This document shows, piece after piece, positions 56,520 through 64,000 of a DNA stretch of 64,000 nt; the stretch's first letter is position 1; each line of letters opens with the position of its first letter. The notes beneath the pieces were generated by a model. The model saw only the letters and a program-made list of their open reading frames with translations, was not told the DNA's origin and did no database searches. A program made the position numbers and the translations under genes. The stretch comes from Pseudoxanthomonas sp. z9 (GTDB lineage: Bacteria; Pseudomonadota; Gammaproteobacteria; Xanthomonadales; Xanthomonadaceae), in assembly GCF_006542425.1 (NCBI RefSeq), contig NZ_VFID01000007.1, forward strand, positions 558,001 through 622,000, given 5' to 3'.

Positions 56520-59012
56520 TCAGTTCTGCAGTTCGCGCAGGGTCACCGAGGGCGGCGCGTCGAGTACGCGCCGGGTTGCGAACATGCCGGCCGCCAAGGC
56601 GGCCAGCAGGCCGATGCCGCCACCCACCGCCGCCAGTTGCCAGTTGGTGCGCCAGGGCAGTTCGAATACCTGGGTGGCGATGACGCCGGCCAGCACCGAG
56701 GCCGCGATGGCCGCGACCAGTCCCGACAGCAGGCCGATGGCGGCGAACTCGGATGCCTGCGCCAGGCGCAGCTGGCGACGGCTGCCGCCGAGCACCCGCA
56801 TCACCCCGCCTTCCAGCAGACGCTCATCCTGGCTGGCGCTGATCGCCGCCAGCAGCACCAGCACGCCCGCGGCCAGCGAGAACCAGAACACCACCTGCAC
56901 CACCGTCGAAACCTGATCGGCGGTGCTGCGGATCTGCTTGAGCACCGCATCGACGTCGATCACCGACAGGTTCGGGAATGCCGTGACCAGATCGCGAGTA
57001 AAACGCGTCCGCGCCGGCGGCACGCTGACCGCGGTGATATAGCTGGCCGAATAACCATCCAGCGAACGCGGCGACGCGATCACGAAGAAGTTGGGCCGGA
57101 AGCTTTCCCAGTCCACGCTGCGAAGGCTGGTGATGCGTCCCTCGAAGCTTTGCCCGGCGATATCGAAGGTGACCCGATCGCCGATCTTCCAACCCAGCGA
57201 TTCGGCGAAGTCCTCCTCCACCGACAGTTCCGGCGAGGCCGGCACGCCGGTCCAGAACCTGCCGGCCGTCACCACGTTGTCATCGCGCAAGCGATCGGCC
57301 ACCGACAGGTTGAATTCACGATCGGCACGCCGGCGGGTGCGCTCGTCGGCTTCGGCATAGTCATCGCCGCTGGTGGGCTTGCCGTTGAGCTCGACCAGCC
57401 TGCCGCGGATCATGGGGTACAGCGCGGTTTCGCCCAGTCCCTGCGCGCGCAGGAAATCCTGCACCGGCGCGATCTGGTCCTGCTGCACGTTGATGATGAA
57501 ACGGTTGGGCGCGTCCGCCGCCAGCGCCATCTGCCAGCGATCCAGCAGGTCGGTGCGCACGAAGGTCAGCAGCAGCAGCGCCATCAGGCCCAGGCCGAGC
57601 GCGGAGATCTGGGCGATGCTGGTGCCCGCGCGCCGGCTGACATTGGCCAGGCCATAGCGCAGGCTGCCGCGCAGGCGCCCGCGTACCCGCCGCACGACCA
57701 GGATCAGCGTCCACGCCAGCACGGCGAGGACCGCCAACGTGGCGAGGATGCCCAGCAGCATCGCGGTGCCCAGCGCGGCCGAGCCGGCCTTCCACCACAG
57801 CAGCGCGCCCAGTCCGACGAAACCGGCCAACGCCACCAGCCACGCGCTGGGTTCGGTCGGGTCCAGATCCCGCCGCAGCACCCGCAGCGCCGGCACCCGC
57901 CGCAGCGCCAGTACCGGCGGCGCCCCGAAGGCCAGCAGCACGATCAGTCCGACACCGTAGCCCTGCCAGGCCGGCAGCAGGCCCGCCGGCGGTATCGATA
58001 TCTCCAACGTGCGCTCCAGCCAGTCGCCGATCGCCCATTGCAGGCCGAACGCGATCGCCACGCCGACCGTGCAGGCGATCAGTCCCAGCAGCAGCAGTTC
58101 GCCCACGTGCACGCCGACCAGCGTGCGCTGGCTGGCGCCGAGGCAGCGCATCACCGCGGTGCCGGACAGGTGACGCTCGCTGTGGCGGCGCGCGGCCATC
58201 GCCACCGCGACCGCGGCCAGCACCACCGACACCAGCGCGGCAAGGCCGAGGAAACGGCCGGCGCGGTCGAGCGCGGAGCGGATCTCCGGTCGCGCATCCT
58301 GGATGGTTTCCAGCCGCTGCCCGCGCGCCAGTTGGGTACGCGCGGCGGCGGTGAAGCGTTCGACGCCGCCGGCATCGCCCGCGACGACAAGCCGATAGCG
58401 GATACGGCTGCCTTCCTGCACCAGGCCGGTCGCCGGTACGTCGCCGATGTTGAGGAACACCCTCGGCGCGACGTTGAAATAGTCGAGCGCGGCATCCGGT
58501 TCCTGCACCACGCGGGCGGCCAATCGCAGTTGGATATTGCCGATGCCAATCAAATCGCCTTCGCGGGCACCGAGGGTGTCGGCGCCCGCCTGGGTCATCC
58601 ACAAGGTGCCGGGCGCGGGAATGCCGCGCGCATCGTGTTCGCCCTGTGCATCGATGATGCGGAAACTGCCGCGCAGCGGGAAACCTTCGCCGAGCGCGCG
58701 CAGCTCGCCCAGCTTCAGATCCTCGCCGGCGCGGATCATGCTCTGGAATTCCAGCGTCTCGGTCAGCCGCAGTCCCGCGCCGCGCGCGGCGTTGCGCAGT
58801 TCCTCGCTGATCGGCGCGTCGCCACGCACCACCGCATCGCCGCCCAGCAACCGGTTGGCCTCGATGGCCAAGGCCCGTTCGGCGCGATCGGTGACGAAGC
58901 CCACCGCGGTCACCGCCACCACCGCCAGCACCAGCGCGGCGAACAGGATGCGGATATCGCCCGCGGCCAGATCCCGGCGCAACTGGCGCCAGGCCATCTT
59001 CAACGTTCTCAT
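56520..59012 (-). CDS. ybbP: YbbP-like ABC transporter permease (FtsX family)
   Basis: The 830-residue protein starts MRTLKMAWRQLRRDLAAGDIRILFAALVLAVVAVTAVGFVTDRAERAL and has about ten membrane helices in two FtsX sets with large periplasmic parts. The first set includes VMRCLGASQRTLVGVHVGELLL, and the second GGVMRVLGGSRRQLRLAQASEF. This doubled architecture is that of E. coli YbbP, encoded with YbbA and TesA. The start overlaps the ybbA stop codon by 4 bases (ATGA). The transported or released molecule is not known. Confidence 0.92.
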   Translation of the reverse strand: MRTLKMAWRQLRRDLAAGDIRILFAALVLAVVAVTAVGFVTDRAERALAIEANRLLGGDAVVRGDAPISEELRNAARGAGLRLTETLEFQSMIRAGEDLKLGELRALGEGFPLRGSFRIIDAQGEHDARGIPAPGTLWMTQAGADTLGAREGDLIGIGNIQLRLAARVVQEPDAALDYFNVAPRVFLNIGDVPATGLVQEGSRIRYRLVVAGDAGGVERFTAAARTQLARGQRLETIQDARPEIRSALDRAGRFLGLAALVSVVLAAVAVAMAARRHSERHLSGTAVMRCLGASQRTLVGVHVGELLLLGLIACTVGVAIAFGLQWAIGDWLERTLEISIPPAGLLPAWQGYGVGLIVLLAFGAPPVLALRRVPALRVLRRDLDPTEPSAWLVALAGFVGLGALLWWKAGSAALGTAMLLGILATLAVLAVLAWTLILVVRRVRGRLRGSLRYGLANVSRRAGTSIAQISALGLGLMALLLLTFVRTDLLDRWQMALAADAPNRFIINVQQDQIAPVQDFLRAQGLGETALYPMIRGRLVELNGKPTSGDDYAEADERTRRRADREFNLSVADRLRDDNVVTAGRFWTGVPASPELSVEEDFAESLGWKIGDRVTFDIAGQSFEGRITSLRSVDWESFRPNFFVIASPRSLDGYSASYITAVSVPPARTRFTRDLVTAFPNLSVIDVDAVLKQIRSTADQVSTVVQVVFWFSLAAGVLVLLAAISASQDERLLEGGVMRVLGGSRRQLRLAQASEFAAIGLLSGLVAAIAASVLAGVIATQVFELPWRTNWQLAAVGGGIGLLAALAAGMFATRRVLDAPPSVTLRELQN

Positions 59013-59719
59013 GCGGCGTTGTCCGCGATCAGTCGACCGCTGTCCAGCCGGAGGAGGCGGCCGCAGCGTGCGGCGAGATGTTCGTCATGGGTGACCAGCA
59101 CCAGCGTGGTGCCGGCTTCCGCATTCAGTGCGAACAGCAGTTCGATGATCGCCTGCCCGGTGTGGGTATCGAGGTTGCCGGTGGGTTCGTCGGCGAACAG
59201 CAGCGATGGCCGGGTGACGAAGGCGCGCGCCAGCGCCACGCGCTGCTGCTCGCCGCCGGAGAGCTGGCGCGGATAGTGGCCCAGGCGCTGGCCTAGCCCT
59301 ACTTTCTCCAGAATCTGCCGCGCCGACGCCTCTACCTCGGCATCCCCGCGCAGCTCCAGCGGCAGCATTACGTTTTCCAGCGCGGTCAGCGAAGGCAGCA
59401 ACTGGAAACTCTGGAACACGAAGCCGACCTTCTCGCCGCGCACCCGCGCGCGCCCGTCCTCGTCCAGCGACGACAATGGTTCGCCTTCCAGCACCACGGT
59501 GCCGCCCGAGGGCGTATCCAGGCCCGCCAGCAGCGACAGCAGCGTGCTCTTGCCCGAACCCGAAGCGCCGACGATCGCGACCGTGGCGCCGCGCGGAATG
59601 CGGAAACCCACATCGTCCAGGATGGTCAGATCGCCGCCGGGCAACGCGACGCGCTTGCCCAGGCCGCTTACCTGAAGCGCGTCTGTCACGGGAGTACGGG
59701 GTGCGGTGGAATCGGCCAT
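59009..59719 (-). CDS. ybbA: YbbA-like ABC ATP-binding protein
   Basis: The product of about 236 residues has Walker A GASGSGKS, Q-loop FQSFQLLPSLTALENV, signature LSGGEQQRVALARAF, Walker B LLFADEPTGNLD and an H-loop LVTHD, in the MacB/LolD subgroup. It powers YbbP, whose gene overlaps it. The neighbour tesA is divergent with a spacer of about 47 bases, the same order as in E. coli. ATG 59719 is used. ATG 59725 is also in frame. Confidence 0.92.
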   Translation of the reverse strand: MADSTAPRTPVTDALQVSGLGKRVALPGGDLTILDDVGFRIPRGATVAIVGASGSGKSTLLSLLAGLDTPSGGTVVLEGEPLSSLDEDGRARVRGEKVGFVFQSFQLLPSLTALENVMLPLELRGDAEVEASARQILEKVGLGQRLGHYPRQLSGGEQQRVALARAFVTRPSLLFADEPTGNLDTHTGQAIIELLFALNAEAGTTLVLVTHDEHLAARCGRLLRLDSGRLIADNAA

Positions 59720-59766
59720 GATCATCTCTATGCTGATGCCCCTCCATCATTGGGAGCATGGATTAA

Positions 59767-60444
59767 ATGTTCTTTAAGAACATCCGGTATGGGGCCGTCC
59801 GGACCCGCCTGCAATGTGCCATGAGTACCGCCCTGCTGCTATTGGCGTCGCTGCTGGCGCTGCCGCTGGCCGCGCAGGCGCCGGCCGCCGCCGCGCCGCG
59901 CACCGTCCTGGTGATGGGTGATTCGCTTTCCGCCGCCTACGGCCTGTCCGCCGCGCAGGGCTGGGTCGCGCTCACCGCCGAACAGGTCAAGCGCACCCGG
60001 CCGGGATGGCGGGTGGTCAACGCCAGCATCAGCGGCGAAACCACCGCCGGCGGCGCGTCGCGCATCGCCGCCGAACTACAGCGCCATCGCCCGGCTATCG
60101 TGGTGATCGAGCTGGGCGCCAATGACGGCCTGCGCGGCCTGTCGCTGGCCCAGACCCGCGCCAACCTGGACCGGATGATCCAGGCCGCGCGGAAAGCCGG
60201 CGCACGGGTCATGCTGATCGGCATGCGCATCCCGCCCAATTACGGCCCCGACTACACGCGCGGCTTCGAAGCCAACTTCAAGGCCCTGGCGGATCAGTAC
60301 AAGCTGCCGCTGCTGCCGTTCCTGCTGGAGCCCGTCGCCCGCGACCGCGCCAATTTCCAGGCCGACAACCTGCATCCGGTGGCGTCGGCGCAGCCGAAGA
60401 TCCGCGACCATGTCTGGCAGGTGCTGGGGCCGATGCTCAAGTGA
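59767..60444 (+). CDS. tesA: TesA-like GDSL arylesterase/thioesterase/lysophospholipase
   Basis: The 225-residue product has a signal peptide (cleavage near AQAPAAAA), block I VLVMGDSLSAAYGLSAAQGW with the nucleophile Ser, block III GANDGLRGL (oxyanion Gly-Asn) and block V NLHPVASAQ with catalytic Asp/His. It is a periplasmic multifunctional esterase of the SGNH fold. ATG 59767 has a GGGAG ahead. ATG 59821 is an alternative that also gives a signal peptide. Confidence 0.92.
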   Translation: MFFKNIRYGAVRTRLQCAMSTALLLLASLLALPLAAQAPAAAAPRTVLVMGDSLSAAYGLSAAQGWVALTAEQVKRTRPGWRVVNASISGETTAGGASRIAAELQRHRPAIVVIELGANDGLRGLSLAQTRANLDRMIQAARKAGARVMLIGMRIPPNYGPDYTRGFEANFKALADQYKLPLLPFLLEPVARDRANFQADNLHPVASAQPKIRDHVWQVLGPMLK

Positions 60445-60581
60445 CCGCCAGGGTCGCGGCGAGGAAATGTAGGTTTTTTCCTACACGACGTCGCGGGATC
60501 CGCTGAATGTGAAACAACTCGCCTCAGGGCAGGCTATGCATCGCGCAGGAACGCGCGTTTGCTGGCTTGCCCGAGGTCCCT

Positions 60582-60794
60582 ATGCCCCGTCTTCTGTTCA
60601 CCATCGCCGCCGCCAATGAAGGCTGGCAGCTCTACGAGGGCGAGCATGGCCGTTCCCGCTACCAGACCCTGAACGATGCCCGCGACAGCGCGCGGCTGCT
60701 GGCCGCCACGCTGTACGAACACCACGGCATTCCGACCGCGGTGGTGATGGACATGGCCGGTCGCGAGGCCGTGGTGGTGTCGCGACACGGTTGA
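60582..60794 (+). CDS. Small hypothetical protein (about 70 residues)
   Basis: ATG 60582 lies behind GAGGTCCC. The product, beginning MPRLLFTIAAANEGWQLYEG, continues with a strand-rich RYQTLNDARDSARLLAATLYEHHGIPTAVVMDMAGREAVVVSRHG segment. This could be a DUF2188-like fold, but I cannot confirm it. No signal or membrane segment is present. It stands alone, convergent with the DsbA-family gene. Confidence 0.6.
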   Translation: MPRLLFTIAAANEGWQLYEGEHGRSRYQTLNDARDSARLLAATLYEHHGIPTAVVMDMAGREAVVVSRHG

Positions 60795-60865
60795 GGTCGC
60801 CTGCCGGGTGCGGAAGGTGGACCCTCTCCCGCTTTCCGCGCCCGGTTCGCGCTTGCCGTCCCCCT

Positions 60866-61522
60866 TCAGCCGGCGATGCCGGATAGCTGCCGCAGCGCCT
60901 GTTCGAACACTTCCACCGGCTGGCCACCCTGGATCAGGTGGCGATCGTTGAACACCACCGAGGGCACCGCGTTGATGCCGTGTTCCTGGTAGAGCCGCTC
61001 GCGTGCCCGCACCGCCTCGGCATATTCGTCCGATGCCAAGATGGCCCTCGCACGCGCGCCGTCCAGACCAACCGATTCGGCCAGCGGCGCCAGCACGTCC
61101 GGAGAGGACACGTCCTGGCCTTCGCTGAAATACGCGCGCAGCAGCGCGTGCTTGAGCGCACGCTGCATGTCCGGATGCTCCTGCTCCGCCCAGTGCAGCA
61201 GACGATGGGCGTCGAAGGTATTGACGATGCGGCGACGGCGATCCATGTCGAAAGTGAAACCCAGCGAGGCGCCGCGCTGGCGTATCGCCTCGCTGTTGCT
61301 GCGCGCCTGCTCGGCGCTCATGCCGTACTTGCGAGTGAGGTGCTCGACGACGTCTTCGCCGCCAGCCTGCATCTGCGGATTGAGCTCGAACGGCTGGAAG
61401 CGCAGTTCCACCTGCAGATCGCCGCCCACCCGGGCGATGGCCTGTTCCAGCGACTGCAGCCCGATGGCGCACCACGGACACACCACGTCGGACACGAAAT
61501 CGATCTTGATCGGCTGGCTCAT
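60866..61522 (-). CDS. DsbA-family (FrnE-like) thiol oxidoreductase
   Basis: The 218-residue cytosolic protein begins MSQPIKIDFVSDVVCPWCAIG: the CPWC active site at about residue 15 in a thioredoxin fold with an inserted helical domain (VEHLTRKYGMSAEQARSNSEAIRQRG...). GINAVPSVVFNDRHLIQGGQPVEVF holds the conserved cis-Pro loop. This is the FrnE/2-hydroxychromene isomerase-like branch, often linked to oxidative stress. It is separated from the aldo/keto reductase gene by a 28-bp perfect palindrome. Start ATG 61522. Confidence 0.88.
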   Translation of the reverse strand: MSQPIKIDFVSDVVCPWCAIGLQSLEQAIARVGGDLQVELRFQPFELNPQMQAGGEDVVEHLTRKYGMSAEQARSNSEAIRQRGASLGFTFDMDRRRRIVNTFDAHRLLHWAEQEHPDMQRALKHALLRAYFSEGQDVSSPDVLAPLAESVGLDGARARAILASDEYAEAVRARERLYQEHGINAVPSVVFNDRHLIQGGQPVEVFEQALRQLSGIAG

Positions 61523-61539
61523 GCGAATCTCTCCTGAAA

Positions 61540-61574
61540 AACGACGGTCGCCGGCGCGAGCTCGCGCCGGCGAC
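61540..61574 (-). terminator. Palindromic terminator-like hairpin of the aldo/keto reductase gene
   Basis: GTCGCCGGCGCGAG then CTCGCGCCGGCGAC, a perfect 28-base palindrome (61547-61574), followed on the minus strand by CGTCGTTTTT. It separates the reductase gene from the DsbA-family gene. Confidence 0.6.
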
Positions 61575-61594
61575 GATAGGGTGAAGAAGCCGGA

Positions 61595-62662
61595 TCAGAC
61601 CGGCGTCGGATTGCGGTACTTGAAGCCGGCCTGGTGCCAGTACGGATACGGCTTGGTCACGGCGCTGGCCGCATCCAGGCGTGCGACCTGCTCGGCGCTC
61701 AGGTTCCAGCCGACCGCGCCCAGGTTCTGCTTCAGTTGCTCTTCGTTGCGCGCGCCTACCACGATGGTGGAAACGGTCGGACGCTGCAGCAACCAGTTCA
61801 GCGCGATCTGCGGGAGGGTCTTGCCAGTCTCGGCGGCGATTTCGTCCAGCGCGTCGATCACGCGGAACAGGTGTTCCTGATCCACCGGCGGGCCGGAGTC
61901 GACACTGGTCTGCGATTGCAGGCGGCTGGTTTCCGGCAGCGACTGGCCGCGACGGATCTTGCCGGTCAGGCGGCCCCAACCCAGCGGACTCCAGACCACC
62001 GCGCCTACGCCCTGGTCGGCGGCCAGCGGCATCAGTTCCCACTCGTAATCGCGGCCGACTAGCGAGTAGTACGCCTGGTGGGCGACATAGCGCGACCAGC
62101 CGTAGCGATCGGCCACCGCCAGCGACTTCATCAGGTGCCAGCCGGAGAAGTTGGACACGCCGAGATAGCGGATCTTGCCGGCCCGGACCAGATCGTCGAG
62201 CGTGGACAGCACCTCCTCGACCGGCGTGCGCGCGTCGAAACCATGCAACTGGAACAAATCGAGGTAGTCGGTGCCCAGGCGCTTGAGTGCGGCATCGATG
62301 GCGTTGATCAGGTGGTAGCGGGAGGAGCCGACGCTGTTCTCGCCTTCGTCGAAACGGAAGGTCGCCTTGGTGGAGAGAATCAGCGAATCGCGCGGCTTGC
62401 CCTTGATGGCCTCGCCGAGGATCGATTCGGCCGCGCCCTTGGAATAGACGTCGGCGCTGTCGAACATGTTCAGTCCCGCGTCCAGGCAGACGTCGATCAG
62501 CCGGCGCGCCTCGGCGACGTCGGTCTGGCCCCACGAACTGAACAATGCGCCCTGGCCCCCGAAGGTGCCGGTGCCGAAGCTGAGGACGGGCACGCGGAAG
62601 CCGGATGCGCCCAGGTAGCGATATTCCATGGCGGAAAACTCATGCGGGGGAGGGTTCGCCAT
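61595..62662 (-). CDS. Aldo/keto reductase
   Basis: The 355-residue product reads MEYRYLGASGFRVPVLSFGTGTFGG and GLNMFDSADVYSKGAAESILGEAIKG, with the catalytic Asp-Tyr-Lys-His set (DSADVYS, LSTKATF, LFQLHGFD) and the NADP end WGRLTGKIRRGQ / VGARNEEQLKQNLGAVGW. This is the Tas/YajO-type branch. I use ATG 62662 with GGAGG 7 bases ahead, giving an 11-residue longer N-terminus than the next ATG (62629), which has no ribosome site. The SDR gene on the same strand lies upstream across a hairpin. Confidence 0.9.
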   Translation of the reverse strand: MANPPPHEFSAMEYRYLGASGFRVPVLSFGTGTFGGQGALFSSWGQTDVAEARRLIDVCLDAGLNMFDSADVYSKGAAESILGEAIKGKPRDSLILSTKATFRFDEGENSVGSSRYHLINAIDAALKRLGTDYLDLFQLHGFDARTPVEEVLSTLDDLVRAGKIRYLGVSNFSGWHLMKSLAVADRYGWSRYVAHQAYYSLVGRDYEWELMPLAADQGVGAVVWSPLGWGRLTGKIRRGQSLPETSRLQSQTSVDSGPPVDQEHLFRVIDALDEIAAETGKTLPQIALNWLLQRPTVSTIVVGARNEEQLKQNLGAVGWNLSAEQVARLDAASAVTKPYPYWHQAGFKYRNPTPV

Positions 62663-62747
62663 TTCACTCCTCCGCGCCGGGACGGGCAAGCCGCGGGATG
62701 GAAAGCTTTGTTGCCATCCATCCCGCGGAACCGGTGGCGCAAGCCCG

Positions 62748-63482
62748 TCAGTAGGCGCTGGCGGTGGGGCGCACGATCACTTCGCTGACGTCCACGTCAT
62801 CGGGCTGCTCGACGGCATAGGCGATCGCCCGCGCGATGGCCTCGGCCGGAATCGCGATCTTGCGGAATTCATCCATGCCGGCCTTGGAGCCCGGATCGGT
62901 GATGGTGTCGGCCAGTTCGCTGGTCGTCACGCCCGGCGAAATCACCGTGACGCGCAGATCCTGGTGTTCCTGGCGCAAGCCTTCGGAGATCGCCAGCACC
63001 GCGTACTTGGTGGCGCAATAGACCGCCGCGGTCGGATACACCGCATGACCACCGATGGACGACACGTTGACGAACTGGCCACCGCCCTGCGCCTTCATGA
63101 CCGGCAGGCCGGCGGCGATGCCGTGCAGCACGCCGCGGATGTTGACGTCGATCATGCGGTTCCATTCTTCGATCTTCAGCGCTTCCAGCGGCGACAGCGG
63201 CATCACCCCGGCATTGTTGACGATCACGTCGACCCGGCCGAATTCGGCGCGGGCATGTTCGATGAACGCGCGCGTGTCTTCCAGATCGGTGACGTCGAGC
63301 CTGCGGTAAATAGCCTGACCGCCCGCCCGGGTGATCCCTGCGACGAGTTGTTCCAGGCGTTCAGTGCGGCGCGCGCCGAGCACCACGCGGGCGCCACGGC
63401 GCGCCAGTTCACGGGCGGTGGCCTCGCCGATGCCGCTGCTGGCACCGGTGATGGCGATGACTTTTCCTTCGATTCCGGACAT
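62748..63482 (-). CDS. Short-chain dehydrogenase/reductase (SDR)
   Basis: The 244-residue enzyme has the NAD(P) motif GASSGIGEA, NNAGVMPLSPLE, a catalytic YCATKYA (Tyr, Lys) and SISGG-like strand VNVSSIGGHAVYPTAAV. The C-terminus ends IVRPTASAY. Arg after the Rossmann glycines (ARRTERLEQL) suggests NADP. It is divergent from the AraC regulator gene at 63654, a common pairing, so that regulator probably controls it. Substrate unknown. Confidence 0.92.
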   Translation of the reverse strand: MSGIEGKVIAITGASSGIGEATARELARRGARVVLGARRTERLEQLVAGITRAGGQAIYRRLDVTDLEDTRAFIEHARAEFGRVDVIVNNAGVMPLSPLEALKIEEWNRMIDVNIRGVLHGIAAGLPVMKAQGGGQFVNVSSIGGHAVYPTAAVYCATKYAVLAISEGLRQEHQDLRVTVISPGVTTSELADTITDPGSKAGMDEFRKIAIPAEAIARAIAYAVEQPDDVDVSEVIVRPTASAY

Positions 63483-63653
63483 GGGGGGATGGCCTCGGGT
63501 GACAGCCGGCGCGGGATGCGCCGACGGGAGGCGCAGTCTGGTGCCGTCATTCCTCTCGCCGATATCCGGTTCCTCCATCATTCTTGCCTGATCCTGCCGC
63601 TGGTCCCGTCCGGGCGTATCGGCCCTGCCGGGCCGGGCGTAGACTCCGTCGTC

Positions 63654-64000
63654 ATGGAAACCTCCCCCGTTTCTGCAAATCCCGCTTCCCCCTCCGGCCT
63701 GCCGCCGGCGTCCCACGCCGACGCCCGGATCGAGGAACGGCGCGTCGCGCTCGCCGCGGCGATTGAACGATTCGCCAGCGAAGACGGCATCCATGCCACC
63801 GCCATCGACAACCTGCGCTTTTCCCGGCTGAGCGCGCCCAGCGCGCCGATGGGCGGACTGCAGGAACCCGCGCTTTGCCTGATCGCGCAGGGCAGCAAGC
63901 GGACCCTGCTGGGCGAAGAGGTCTACCACTACGACGCCACCCGCTACCTGCTGGCCTCGGTGGATCTGCCGATCACCGGACAGGTCATCCAGGCCACGCC
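63654..64000 (+). CDS. AraC-family regulator, N-terminal part (cut by the window end)
   Basis: ATG 63654 starts a Pro/Ser/Ala-rich N-terminus, then EERRVALAAAIERFASEDG, HATAIDNLRFSRLSAP and EPALCLIAQGSKRTLLGEEVYHYDATRYLLASVDLP, the typical AraC_N cupin-like effector domain. The helix-turn-helix part lies past the window end. It is divergent from the SDR gene with a 171-base spacer holding both promoters. The aldo/keto reductase gene may be a second target. Confidence 0.82.
   Translation, partial: METSPVSANPASPSGLPPASHADARIEERRVALAAAIERFASEDGIHATAIDNLRFSRLSAPSAPMGGLQEPALCLIAQGSKRTLLGEEVYHYDATRYLLASVDLPITGQVIQAT

Overview
The window is GC-rich DNA, densely packed with genes, from a gammaproteobacterium of the Lysobacteraceae (Xanthomonadaceae: Lysobacter, Pseudoxanthomonas, Luteimonas or Stenotrophomonas-like). 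The evidence is the gene set: an XAC0095-type small protein, YajQ, DUF1415, a TonB-receptor/GH65/MFS/LacI carbohydrate locus, GTAG-type and RAYT-linked REP palindromes, and intergenic repeats of the GGGAAT-CGGGAAT kind. No species can be fixed from the sequence alone.

Layout. 1-5.4 kb: the end of a MocR-type regulator, a frameshifted FG-GAP lipoprotein, a DoxX-like membrane protein, an XAC0095-like gene behind a C4-like antisense RNA, a TetR/VOC pair, and copies of a palindromic repeat. 5.4-16.1 kb: glmS, then a divergent sigma-54 operon (adaptor, ABC ATPase, three FtsX/MacB permeases, NtrC-type regulator, histidine kinase) with its own -24/-12 promoter and upstream palindromes. 16.3-25.8 kb: glmU, gtrA and the complete atpIBEFHAGDC operon, with repeats in several spacers. 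26-34 kb: an outer-membrane barrel, a Fur-box DUF2061 gene, a DUF6624 protein, aceF and an lpd with two lipoyl domains, DUF2884, a DNA glycosylase and a YdcZ-type transporter. 33.8-45.9 kb: a carbohydrate utilisation locus (esterase, six-hairpin glycosidase, MFS, TonB receptor, GH65-beta-phosphoglucomutase fusion, LacI regulator, operators), then a DUF1801 gene. 46-51.8 kb: OmpW, a DUF1453-like protein, an EamA transporter, yajQ, DUF1415, a RAYT transposase with its REPs, a pseudouridine synthase and an RsmC-like methyltransferase. 51.9-56.1 kb: an RNA locus of hairpins and tRNA-like modules, a slipin, a 214-bp tandem repeat and rtcB. 56.2-64 kb: a small protein, the ybbP/ybbA/tesA cluster, a small protein, a DsbA-family protein, an aldo/keto reductase, an SDR, and the start of an AraC regulator.

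The most unusual part is 52.2-53.0 kb. About 850 bases between the methyltransferase and a slipin-rtcB unit carry no convincing protein. They fold into three consecutive tRNA-like modules (each with a 5-bp, 7-nt T-arm beside the 3' acceptor strand) followed by a separate roughly 210-nt element closed by a bulged stem and a T-run. By analogy with the RNA-repair operons of other bacteria, where tRNA-mimicking Y RNAs sit beside rtcB, this looks like an RNA-repair locus in which a slipin replaces the usual Ro/Rsr protein. The second notable system is the self-contained sigma-54 ABC efflux operon. In the carbohydrate locus, the products would import an alpha-glucoside across the outer membrane, trim it in the periplasm, carry it through the inner membrane, and convert it to glucose plus glucose 6-phosphate using one fused enzyme.
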